Assembly: GCF_900460525.1 (NCBI RefSeq)
Contig: NZ_UHIY01000001.1
Coordinates: 3,782,001-3,846,000 of the forward strand
Source: Yersinia kristensenii
GTDB lineage: Bacteria > Pseudomonadota > Gammaproteobacteria > Enterobacterales > Enterobacteriaceae
Length of the DNA stretch: 64,000 nucleotides
Reading direction: 5' to 3'
Made by a program: the position numbers and the translations under genes. Every line of letters begins with the position of its first letter. Position 1 is the stretch's first letter. The notes under the pieces are model-generated. The model was not told the DNA's origin, did no database searches, and was given only the letters and a program-made list of their open reading frames with translations. Shown here piece after piece: positions 55,604-64,000 of this stretch.

Positions 55604-56242
55604 TTACTCTTTATGTGACAACGCACGCCATTGCTGCACTGATGGCCGTTGCCATTGATAACTTGCATACTTACGCAGGTATACCGGCAGTTCGTCGCCA
55701 TTGAGCGCCAGCCGGTTAAGCATTAACGCCAAATCAGTATCTGCAATGCACCATTCACTGAATAAATTCTTCCGACCATCCGAAAGTAAAGTTTCCAACC
55801 CTGAAATAAGTTTGTGCGCCGCTTGTTGCCCCGCATCTGATAAGGGGGGCATTTTCACTCCACCAAAGACAACTTCCGTGGGACGTTCAGCTCTAATCGG
55901 CATAAGATCACTGCGCAACCAAGCTTGGATTTCACGCGCTTTAGCGCGCTCTTGCTTATTTTGTGGAAAAATCCGTGCATATTCCGGTGAAGGAAAACGC
56001 TCTTCTAAGTATTCAGAAATAGCTGAAGATTCTGATAATCGAAAATCATCAATTATCAGGGTTGGTACACGACGAGTGGTCGAGAGCTTGCCAAACTCTT
56101 TACGCAAATTCTCGCCAGCAGACAGATCAATCGCACTTAGAGTGAAAGGAAGGGCTTTTTCTGTCAGTGATACAAAAACAGACATAACATAAGGGCTGAA
56201 AAAATCCGTATCAGTATACAACGTAATGGTTTGCTGACTCAT
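55604..56242 (-). CDS. yfcF: YfcF, glutathione transferase
   Basis: The 212-residue protein aligns with E. coli YfcF: N-terminal thioredoxin fold with FFSPYVMSVFVSL, RRVPTLIIDDFRLSESSAIS (glutathione-binding SES), then the helical domain with AWLRSDLMPIRAERPTEVVF and WCIADTDLALM. It acts as a glutathione transferase/peroxidase. GAGCCACAATG-type leader precedes the ATG. Confidence 0.9.
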   Translation of the reverse strand: MSQQTITLYTDTDFFSPYVMSVFVSLTEKALPFTLSAIDLSAGENLRKEFGKLSTTRRVPTLIIDDFRLSESSAISEYLEERFPSPEYARIFPQNKQERAKAREIQAWLRSDLMPIRAERPTEVVFGGVKMPPLSDAGQQAAHKLISGLETLLSDGRKNLFSEWCIADTDLALMLNRLALNGDELPVYLRKYASYQWQRPSVQQWRALSHKE

Positions 56243-56285
56243 TGTGGCTCCATCTGATTATTGCTAAAAGATACATTAGTCGATT

Positions 56286-57347
56286 TTACTGTTTCGCCGA
56301 AGTTTCCGGTGGTTCTGTGTTATTTTCGAGATAAAGTGTGCGGCTGGGGAACGCAAAGTCTGCGCCATGCTTATGTACTATATCAATAAATTTCAAATAA
56401 CAGCTCTGCTGAACGGCTAACCATTCAGCCCATACCCTTGTCTTAGTAAAGCAATAAACCATAATATTGAGAGAAGACTCGCCAAACCCATTGAAATAGA
56501 CCAATAAGGTCTGTTGATGGTCAATGTCATCATTATTGGCTAAAAAAGTGTGCATCTCATCGACGATTTTCCCCATTTTATCCGCATCCTCATACCGCAG
56601 CGCCAAAGTAGTTTTTATTCTGCGATTGGTCATACGGCCTGGGTTTTCAACGCTAATATCGGTGAATATGGAGTTAGGAACATACAGTGGACGGTTTTCA
56701 AACGTCATTATTTTTGTCAGCCGCCAACCTATTTCAACAACAACACCCTCAATATGGCGATCTGGCAAACGTATCCAGTCTCCGATATTAAAAGGACGAT
56801 CAAAATAAAGCATCACACCAGAAAAGAAATTACTCAAAATATCTTTTCCAGCCATACCGACGGCAAGCCCCCCAATACCACCAAAGGTAACCAACCCGGA
56901 AAAACTCATGCCCAGATGCTCACCATAGAGCAGAACGACCACCACCACAAAGGTAATTTTCAGCATGCGCGAGATAATTTTAGCGCTGGTGATATCACTC
57001 CCTTTTGCTATCTGTCGCTTTTCCAATACATCAAATAATACAAACATCCGGCGCATCAACATCAGCAGGATAACTGACATACAGATAAAATTAACTGTCT
57101 TGGGCGTGATAAAGTTTATCTTTATATCAGCAAGTGCATTATTGATGATCTTCCCCACCACAATCACCATGACAGACCACAGCAGGAAGCTGACAAATTG
57201 TAATATAAAACTATAACGAGAATGGTGCCGTCTCATTCCCCACACCGAGACGATTAATAAAGCAATGACACAACTGATTACCACAACCAGCCCGACAAGG
57301 TTTTCCATAGTAAATTGAGCAACCATATGCTTTATGCCCTCAAACAT
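56286..57347 (-). CDS. ynaI: YnaI, MscS-family mechanosensitive channel
   Basis: The 353-residue protein has four to five hydrophobic segments, then the MscS pore region [20 protein letters not shown] near residue 153 and the beta domain [20 protein letters not shown]. The identity with E. coli YnaI is high through the pore and soluble domains. It opens under membrane tension to release solutes. An alternative start at the second Met (MVAQFTMEN) is close. Confidence 0.9.
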   Translation of the reverse strand: MFEGIKHMVAQFTMENLVGLVVVISCVIALLIVSVWGMRRHHSRYSFILQFVSFLLWSVMVIVVGKIINNALADIKINFITPKTVNFICMSVILLMLMRRMFVLFDVLEKRQIAKGSDITSAKIISRMLKITFVVVVVLLYGEHLGMSFSGLVTFGGIGGLAVGMAGKDILSNFFSGVMLYFDRPFNIGDWIRLPDRHIEGVVVEIGWRLTKIMTFENRPLYVPNSIFTDISVENPGRMTNRRIKTTLALRYEDADKMGKIVDEMHTFLANNDDIDHQQTLLVYFNGFGESSLNIMVYCFTKTRVWAEWLAVQQSCYLKFIDIVHKHGADFAFPSRTLYLENNTEPPETSAKQ

Positions 57348-57432
57348 ATCTCATGTGTGACTTCTCGCTTTTTCATCGGCTGCGAATAACATTTATATCG
57401 CAGCCCATAGCCGAAAAATACACTAACGAAGA

Positions 57433-57681
57433 TTAATCTTCTGTGGGAATATCATCTAAAATCGTCAGCAGAATATCCGCATCCGGGGTTGTGATATGTT
57501 TCCCTTCCAGGAAACCAGCGAGTTTGGCTTCAGCATTATGTTCGTACACTTCATAACCTGCAATTCGATAACCCGGCACACCATCCTGACCACGAATATA
57601 CTCATCGCCATCAATATAGTACTCAACAACACCGCTAGCATCTTCAATCTCATAACGTTTATCAAAAGGGAACTGTTTCAT
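57433..57681 (-). CDS. Hypothetical protein, 82 aa
   Basis: AGGATAAGTG precedes ATG 57681. The acidic, soluble protein (MKQFPFDKRYEIEDASGVVE, later YRIAGYEVYEHNAEAKLAGF) ends DDIPTED. No signal peptide, membrane helix or known domain. It stands alone between ynaI and the EamA gene. Confidence 0.55.
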   Translation of the reverse strand: MKQFPFDKRYEIEDASGVVEYYIDGDEYIRGQDGVPGYRIAGYEVYEHNAEAKLAGFLEGKHITTPDADILLTILDDIPTED

Positions 57682-57940
57682 CACTTATCCTAAAAAAATA
57701 CTGCATACCGGTATAATGCCAAAATACCGCTTTTTTAGGAAGCACTAGCCTTCAGGCTATTCAGTCTCATTTTCAATACCTTTTTATATGGAGGACGTTC
57801 GATAGATATATTCCTTTTCATTAAATTTCAAACACCCTCTAATCATAATGGTAAGAGTCCTATTTGATTTTTACCCCACTAATTTTCATGCCAAACAAAG
57901 TAATCCACGGTAAACTGATGCGCCTAAATAAGGAGATGAA

Positions 57941-58786
57941 ATGAGCACGGAAATATTTATTGCGGTATTGGGTGCAGCGCTATTGCATGCTAGCTGGAAT
58001 GCTTTAGTCAAATTTGGTACTGACCGTTTAGTGGCTATTTCGGTGATGGCCTTTTTTTCCGGTGTCATCTCATTCTTCGGTATTTTCTTTGTAGGTTTAC
58101 CCTCACTTAGCGCGATCCCTTGGTTACTCCTGTCTGTCGCTTTTCACACCGGTTATTGCCTCTTTCTCAGCAAAGCCTACGAACAAGCAGAGTTTGGACA
58201 AATTTATCCGATTGCCCGTGGTGTAGCACCATTATTAAGCGCCCTGCTGTCGTGGTTAATTTTATCTGAAATCCCACGAGCAATGGCATTATTAGGGGCT
58301 GTTATCTTGGTTTCTGGGGTCATTATGATGACATTTGATGGCCGCCATGGCCCAAATAAACTTAATCTCAGGGCTACCCTCTATGCATTAACAACTGCGG
58401 CATTTACCGCCTGTTATACCCTATCCGATGGGGCGGGGAGTCGTGCCAGTATTGAACCGCTCAGTTATATTTTATGGCTATTTATGTTCAATGGCATGAC
58501 CATGTTTGGGCTACTTTGGATTCTGCATCGCAATGTGGTTTTTCGTGAAATCCGACAACATTGGCGTCACGGCATCATCGGGGGGGCCATGCAATTACTG
58601 GCTTATGGCATTGTCATTTGGGCCATGAAAAGTACGCCAATCGCCTTAGTAGCCGCACTTCGTGAAACCAGCGTCCTCTTCGCGATGGTGATTTCTATCT
58701 GGATGTTAAAAGAAAAACCCTCGGTATTACGGCTTATAGCCAGTGCCATTATTATGGCCGGAGTGGCCATTACCAAATTTGGTTAA
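57941..58786 (+). CDS. EamA-family (DMT superfamily) transporter
   Basis: The 281-residue protein has ten hydrophobic segments arranged in two EamA repeats (AALLHASWNALVKFGTDRLV; later TAAFTACYTLSDGAGSRASI). Each repeat ends with the typical MLKEKPS-like or LSEIPRAMALLGAVIL motif. It is probably a metabolite exporter of unknown substrate. AAGGAG precedes the ATG. A G7 run lies at 58580-58586 in frame. Confidence 0.82.
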   Translation: MSTEIFIAVLGAALLHASWNALVKFGTDRLVAISVMAFFSGVISFFGIFFVGLPSLSAIPWLLLSVAFHTGYCLFLSKAYEQAEFGQIYPIARGVAPLLSALLSWLILSEIPRAMALLGAVILVSGVIMMTFDGRHGPNKLNLRATLYALTTAAFTACYTLSDGAGSRASIEPLSYILWLFMFNGMTMFGLLWILHRNVVFREIRQHWRHGIIGGAMQLLAYGIVIWAMKSTPIALVAALRETSVLFAMVISIWMLKEKPSVLRLIASAIIMAGVAITKFG

Positions 58787-58892
58787 TTTTTCACCTTCCA
58801 AGGGAATACCTATCGCTTCGATAAAAAACGAGTGAGCGACCTCTTCTGTAAATACGCTATACTCATATAAATCCTATAAATAAGGAGAATAT

Positions 58893-59087
58893 ATGCTCAT
58901 AGGATTTGCTTTACTGGTTAGCACCTGCGGAATGGATGCTTGCGAGGCTCTGCCCGTCACTGACGATATTTATGCAACACGTCATGAGTGTATGGCTGTA
59001 GCTGCTCGTCTTCATGAAAGAAGGCCCGATGTAGTATTGATTTGTGGTGAAGTCTACCGCCACTCTGATAGCGATAAATCTGAGTAA
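58893..59087 (+). CDS. YebW-like small protein (DUF1482)
   Basis: The 64-residue protein begins MLIGFALLVSTCGMDACEAL and has further cysteines in RHECMAV and LICGEVY. This spacing resembles the DUF1482 family (E. coli YebW). In E. coli yebW follows yebV; here several genes separate them. AAGGAG precedes the ATG. Function unknown. Confidence 0.6.
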   Translation: MLIGFALLVSTCGMDACEALPVTDDIYATRHECMAVAARLHERRPDVVLICGEVYRHSDSDKSE

Positions 59088-59417
59088 TACATTTAGAGTT
59101 AGTTTTACTGCCTAAATTTAACTCTCCCTACAGTAATAACCCCGTATGCCCTCTTCATAGTGTAAACAACATGTTATACGAAAATTTTTATGGCGCTGGG
59201 AGTAATAAAATAAAAATCCCTGCTACGCTTTAATTAAGCATCAAGTGCAATATAAGCATTGAATTATGGTATATAAATATTCATCAAAAAAGACCATAAG
59301 TAAGCATCCCTTTTGCCAGGAGTTTTACAATGAATCCTCCTTCATAAAATATCTGAATATGTGTAAAGAACACCGTAAATAACGGGTTATTACTTTTACA
59401 TATAAAGGATTCCAAAA
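59088..59417. other. gltS upstream region, possible short leader ORF
   Basis: A five-codon frame, ATGAATCCTCCTTCATAA at 59330-59347, follows CCAGGAG, and a small inverted repeat (ACCGTAAATAACGGGTT near 59373-59389) lies after it. This could be an attenuator-like leader, but no clear antiterminator is seen. The rest is AT-rich with no gene. Confidence 0.3.
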
Positions 59418-60629
59418 ATGTTCCAATTTGATGCTTATAGCACACTCGTCGCTGCAAGTCTGGTTCTATTACTAGGACGGCAATGCGTCAAAAAAATCCC
59501 TTTATTACAAAAATATGCTATCCCTGACCCCATCGCTGGTGGCCTATTGGTTGCATTAATATTTCTGCTTATACACCAAACCACAAGTTGGGAAGCTCAC
59601 TTTGATACATCATTACGTGATCCATTGATGTTGACCTTTTTTGCCTCAATTGGTCTTAATGCTAATCTCGCCAGTTTAAGGGCCGGTGGAAAAGTATTAA
59701 TAAAATTTATCATCGTCGTTATTGGTCTGTTGTTATTACAAAATACGATTGGCATTGGTATGGCTAAAATACTCGGACTGGAACCCTTAATGGGATTATT
59801 AGTCGGGACTATTACTCTGTCTGGCGGACATGGTACTGGGGCCGCCTGGAGCAGTGTATTTGTTGAGAATTATGGATTAGTTAATGCTACTGAAGTTGCG
59901 ATGGCCTGTGCGACCTTCGGTTTGGTATTAGGTGGATTAATCGCCGGGCCTGTTGCACTTTATCTCATTAAGCATTCTGCGACACCTAATGGAAGACCAG
60001 AGGATGCGTTGCAACCAACAACTTTCGAAAAACCTCAATCAGGGCGAATGATCACCTCACTGGTTTTGGTCGAAACCATTGCCATGATTACCATTTGTCT
60101 GATGATCGGCGGCTATATTAGGGAACTGCTGGCAGGGTCAATATTTGAATTACCCGTCTTTGTTTATGTCCTGTTTGTTGGGGTTATTCTCAGTAATATA
60201 CTCGCTTACACTCGGTTTTATCAGGTATTTGACCGTGCAGTCTCTATATTGGGTAACGTCAGCCTTTCCCTTTTCCTGGCAATAGCGTTGATGAGCTTAA
60301 GGTTATGGGAGTTAGCCTCCCTGGCCCTCCCAATGTTGGCTATTTTACTGGTGCAAACACTGTTAATGGTATTATACGCAATATTTGTGACTTACCGAGT
60401 TATGGGGAAAAATTATGATGCTGCGGTTCTTGCTGCGGGGCATTGTGGTTTAGGTTTAGGCGCTACACCAACGGCAATTGCCAATATGCAAGCAGTAACC
60501 GACCGTTTCGGGCCATCTCATGTTGCGTTTCTTATTGTTCCGATGGTCGGGGCATTTTTCTTGGATATAGCCAATGCTATCGTGATTAAGTTGTCTTTAT
60601 TACTCCCGATGTTTACCCCATTAGGTTGA
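59418..60629 (+). CDS. gltS: GltS, sodium/glutamate symporter
   Basis: The 403-residue protein has about ten hydrophobic segments and the two re-entrant loop motifs, LSGGHGTGAAWSSVF near residue 136 and AGHCGLGLGATPTAIANMQA near 336. It imports glutamate with sodium. AAAGGATTCC precedes the ATG. Downstream is only a weak hairpin (GGCGTTGT/ACAACGCC at 60667-60690). Confidence 0.93.
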   Translation: MFQFDAYSTLVAASLVLLLGRQCVKKIPLLQKYAIPDPIAGGLLVALIFLLIHQTTSWEAHFDTSLRDPLMLTFFASIGLNANLASLRAGGKVLIKFIIVVIGLLLLQNTIGIGMAKILGLEPLMGLLVGTITLSGGHGTGAAWSSVFVENYGLVNATEVAMACATFGLVLGGLIAGPVALYLIKHSATPNGRPEDALQPTTFEKPQSGRMITSLVLVETIAMITICLMIGGYIRELLAGSIFELPVFVYVLFVGVILSNILAYTRFYQVFDRAVSILGNVSLSLFLAIALMSLRLWELASLALPMLAILLVQTLLMVLYAIFVTYRVMGKNYDAAVLAAGHCGLGLGATPTAIANMQAVTDRFGPSHVAFLIVPMVGAFFLDIANAIVIKLSLLLPMFTPLG

Positions 60630-60748
60630 TTCAATTAAGTACCCGATTAAAAAGAACTCAAAATTTGGCGTTGTTATAAAATACAACGCCATTTGGTTCA
60701 CAAAAAATACGATTAATTAGCCACCAGGGGAGTAAAAATCACGCGTAA

Positions 60749-61621
60749 TTAGCGCCCTTTCTTCTTGCGTCCTGGTTGAGTGAAACGCTTACGGGCAGCA
60801 GAATTACCTTCTGATTTCTCAGTATTTTTAGCTCGGGCAATGACGGGCTTTTTATCTGCAACAACTTTGACTTTCGGCTTTTTTGACGGTTTTTCATCAG
60901 ACGACGAATTCTCAATCAACTTGAATAATTCTGTCAGTTCATCGTCGGTTAAATCTCTCCACTCGCCTTGTGGCAAGCCTTTCAGATTGACGTTCATAAT
61001 GCGGGTTCGTTCAAGCTTAGTCACTTCATAACCAAAGTGCTTACACATACGACGAATCTGGCGATTAAGCCCCTGCACTAGCGTGATGCTAAATACAAAG
61101 GCGGCTTCTTTTTTTACTTTACATTTTTTGGTCACCGTTCCCAACATTGGCACACCCGCACCCAGGCCGAGAATAAACTCATCAGTCACCGGTTTATTAA
61201 CCGTCACTACATACTCTTTTTCGTGATCATTCCCAGCGCGCAAGATCTTGTTGACTAAATCGCCGTGATTCGTCAGGAAGATCAAACCCTGAGAGTCTTT
61301 ATCGAGACGCCCGATAGGGAAAACGCGTTTGCTGTGGTTAACAAAATCAACGATGTTATCGGATTCACCATCCTCCGTAGTACTTATGATACCAACCGGT
61401 TTATTTAACGCGATCAGCACCAAGTCGTTTTCGTCACGCGGCTCGATAAGTTGGCCATTAACTTTCACCACATCCCCGACATATACTTGATCGCCAACCG
61501 CAGCCCGCTTGCCATTAATAAAAACATTTCCTTGTTCGATGTAACGATCAGCATCGCGGCGCGAGCAGATACCGCTCTCGCTAATGTATTTGTTAAGACG
61601 AATGGATGAGTTAGTCAGCAT
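60749..61621 (-). CDS. rluF: RluF, 23S rRNA pseudouridine(2604) synthase
   Basis: An N-terminal S4 RNA-binding domain ([20 protein letters not shown]) is followed by the RluB/E/F-type synthase core with the catalytic Asp in [18 protein letters not shown] and with [17 protein letters not shown]. The C-terminal about 55 residues are Lys/Ser-rich. The 290-residue length equals E. coli RluF. It modifies U2604 of 23S rRNA (and U35 of tRNA-Tyr in E. coli). Confidence 0.92.
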   Translation of the reverse strand: MLTNSSIRLNKYISESGICSRRDADRYIEQGNVFINGKRAAVGDQVYVGDVVKVNGQLIEPRDENDLVLIALNKPVGIISTTEDGESDNIVDFVNHSKRVFPIGRLDKDSQGLIFLTNHGDLVNKILRAGNDHEKEYVVTVNKPVTDEFILGLGAGVPMLGTVTKKCKVKKEAAFVFSITLVQGLNRQIRRMCKHFGYEVTKLERTRIMNVNLKGLPQGEWRDLTDDELTELFKLIENSSSDEKPSKKPKVKVVADKKPVIARAKNTEKSEGNSAARKRFTQPGRKKKGR

Positions 61622-61826
61622 AATTTTCCGTAAAAATCGGACTATACCACGATACGTTACAAATTCTACAAAACTGCTTAGCTGGGAGATAGCGGAGTCA
61701 TAGCAACATCACAGAAAGCGCTTAGAGATTAGTGCTAGCGCTGATATTGAGGATCAATGATTTTTTGGAAATTGAAATTTATTGTAAAATCTACGGCTCA
61801 TAATTTAATTATCAAAAGGATGCCCA

Positions 61827-62156
61827 GTGAAAAGGCTCTTGTTGTTTATTGCGCTGGTAATGCCCTTATCTTCTTATGCCGTAGAAGAATTCTTCTATCA
61901 ATGCAACGATGGTACAAAGGCTCATCAGTACGTGGCGGAAGATGGTGATGTTGTCATGGAATTCCATGGTATTAAAATGACTTACCAAGGTATTAACACC
62001 GCAAACGAACTGAGTTTCAGGGATAATACCGAGTCTTATCTCCGGTCCAATCGACTTAGCGTAACAGCCATTACTGAATCTAAATTTCGCATGTATCTCC
62101 TTTCAGAGAAAAACCACGTAACTACGGAGTGTGATGTTATTGCCACCAAGGGATAA
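61827..62156 (+). CDS. Hypothetical secreted protein, 109 aa
   Basis: The GTG start at 61827 is preceded by AAAAGGA; an ATG at 61820 is out of frame. The signal peptide (KRLLLFIALVMPLSSYAVEE) is cleaved near SYA. The mature part has two cysteines (YQCNDG and TECDVIA) that probably form a disulfide, in a small beta-rich protein reminiscent of periplasmic lysozyme-inhibitor-like (MliC/PliC) folds. That resemblance is weak. A hairpin AAGGCGG/CCGCCTT lies at 62166-62185. Confidence 0.6.
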   Translation: MKRLLLFIALVMPLSSYAVEEFFYQCNDGTKAHQYVAEDGDVVMEFHGIKMTYQGINTANELSFRDNTESYLRSNRLSVTAITESKFRMYLLSEKNHVTTECDVIATKG

Positions 62157-62404
62157 TAACCAGTAAAGGCGGTACATTCCGCCTTACTCAGCTGATTACT
62201 ACATTACTAATGCGACCGTTCAGCAGTACAATTTCTCCTCACTCTTCTCACAACATAGACTAACACCCAATCTAACGTATTAATTACGTTGTAATTTTTA
62301 GTTCAATTATTCATTTTCTGACTCAGTGGTCAACAGCGCATAGTGCGTTATAATATACAAGCTAAACTAGATACGGACAGAAGTGACTGTTTGCCGTTTA
62401 ATAA

Positions 62405-63589
<1,185 letters not shown>

Positions 63590-63726
63590 TAATGCTGCCG
63601 AATAGCTCAATATAAAACCGGTATTTGATATGAAAAAATATCTCGCAAGTGCTTGTGTGACCTGCTCCTCCGTTGATTAATTATAATGGTCTAAGCAAAC
63701 CGGACACTATGCTAGAGATATGATGA

Positions 63727-63758
63727 TGACAGCCAACAGTAACCTCTGCTGGCTGTCA
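63727..63758 (+). terminator. Strong hairpin downstream of ampC
   Basis: TGACAGCCAACAG (63727-63739) pairs with CTGCTGGCTGTCA (63746-63758) with one mismatch and a 6-base loop. A T run is lacking (CCCATTTTCC follows), so termination is uncertain. The 63590-63927 gap contains no gene. Confidence 0.5.
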
Positions 63759-63884
63759 CCCATTTTCCCTAAATAAGAAAAGTCATCAATGGTCAGATTG
63801 AGCGACGGGTGCCGTTAATAACTTTGCGTGCGCATTATCGATAACTCTTGCAAGAACCGCCTGTAATGTGAACCGCCATAGCAA

Positions 63885-63909
63885 AAAACCCACCATTTAG
63901 ATGGGTTTT
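63885..63909 (-). terminator. Terminator of the ompW-like gene
   Basis: On the minus strand AAAACCCA (from 63909) pairs with TGGGTTTT (to 63885) and two further T follow. It is 19 bp beyond the stop at 63928. Confidence 0.75.
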
Positions 63910-63927
63910 CACTGTCTAAGGGGACGA

Positions 63928-64000
63928 TTAGAATCGATACCCTACACCAAGTATCCAGGTACCAACTTTTACATCATTGAGTTTGGAATACTCATATGAG
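63928..64000 (-). CDS. ompW: OmpW-family outer-membrane porin, C-terminal end (5' part outside window)
   Basis: The minus-strand frame ends EYSKLNDVKVGTWILGVGYR and a final F, the terminal strand of OmpW-type eight-stranded barrels. Only 24 codons lie in the window, so the start and the N-terminal signal are not visible. The terminal Phe supports outer-membrane insertion. Confidence 0.65.
   Translation of the reverse strand, partial: SYEYSKLNDVKVGTWILGVGYRF

Noticed and set aside
60667..60690. gltS terminator
   Set aside because: The inverted repeat GGCGTTGT/ACAACGCC is present but no T run follows, so it was only mentioned in the gltS entry.
63639..63681. Short frame starting ATGAAAAAATATCTCGCAAG after ampC
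   Set aside because: Only about 16 codons, no ribosome-binding site of note and no recognisable sequence.

Overview
The window is a chromosomal segment of an enterobacterium, most likely a Yersinia of the enterocolitica-like group. Three observations support this. There is a yfeABCD metal transporter operon behind a Fur box. A pectin-catabolism regulon (kdgF, kduI, kduD, a family-2 pectate lyase, togMNAB, kdgM, ogl, kdgR) sits inside an otherwise Escherichia-like gene order. Two ERIC-type repeats with Yersinia-style termini flank marC. A chromosomal class C beta-lactamase gene near the right end argues against the pseudotuberculosis/pestis branch. Species assignment from this window alone is inference.

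Layout. 1-4.5 kb: a decayed mobile region with the 3' part of an O-antigen acyltransferase (SGNH type), a tail-spike-like remnant, a broken IS21-family element and a P4-type integrase cut just after its catalytic tyrosine. 4.5-8.5 kb: small conserved and hypothetical genes, marC between two ERIC-type repeats, and the lytic transglycosylase gene emtA. 8.7-12.4 kb: yfeABCD. 12.7-15.2 kb: fructosamine-kinase-like gene, yniB, hxpB. 15.2-24.8 kb: pectin cluster. 25.2-28.3 kb: ydjM with a LexA box, tcyP, amiD. 28.5-41.1 kb: kdgR, ogl, yebQ, htpX, prc, proQ, msrC, letA, letB, in Escherichia order except that ogl is added. 41.1-51.9 kb: accessory block with a LysR/MFS pair, a complete archaic (Csu-like) chaperone-usher pilus operon and a PAS-GGDEF diguanylate cyclase. 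52-64 kb: yebV, ASCH protein, small genes (yniD, YnfU-type zinc ribbon), patatin lipoprotein, yfcF, ynaI, EamA exporter, yebW-like gene, gltS, rluF, ampC and the 3' end of an ompW-type porin gene.

How the parts work together. KdgM is predicted to pass oligogalacturonides through the outer membrane and TogMNAB through the inner membrane. Cytoplasmic PelW and Ogl cleave them to unsaturated monomers, and KdgF, KduI and KduD convert these toward 2-keto-3-deoxygluconate. KdgR-like operators lie before kdgF/kduI, pelW-tog, kdgM and ogl, and the repressor gene kdgR is in the same window. LetA and LetB form an envelope lipid-transport pair, but letB has a +1 frameshift in a run of nine C. The pilus operon encodes three major/minor subunits, a chaperone, an usher and a two-domain tip protein, in the order of Acinetobacter csu. 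It is followed by an intact diguanylate cyclase, which suggests a biofilm module.
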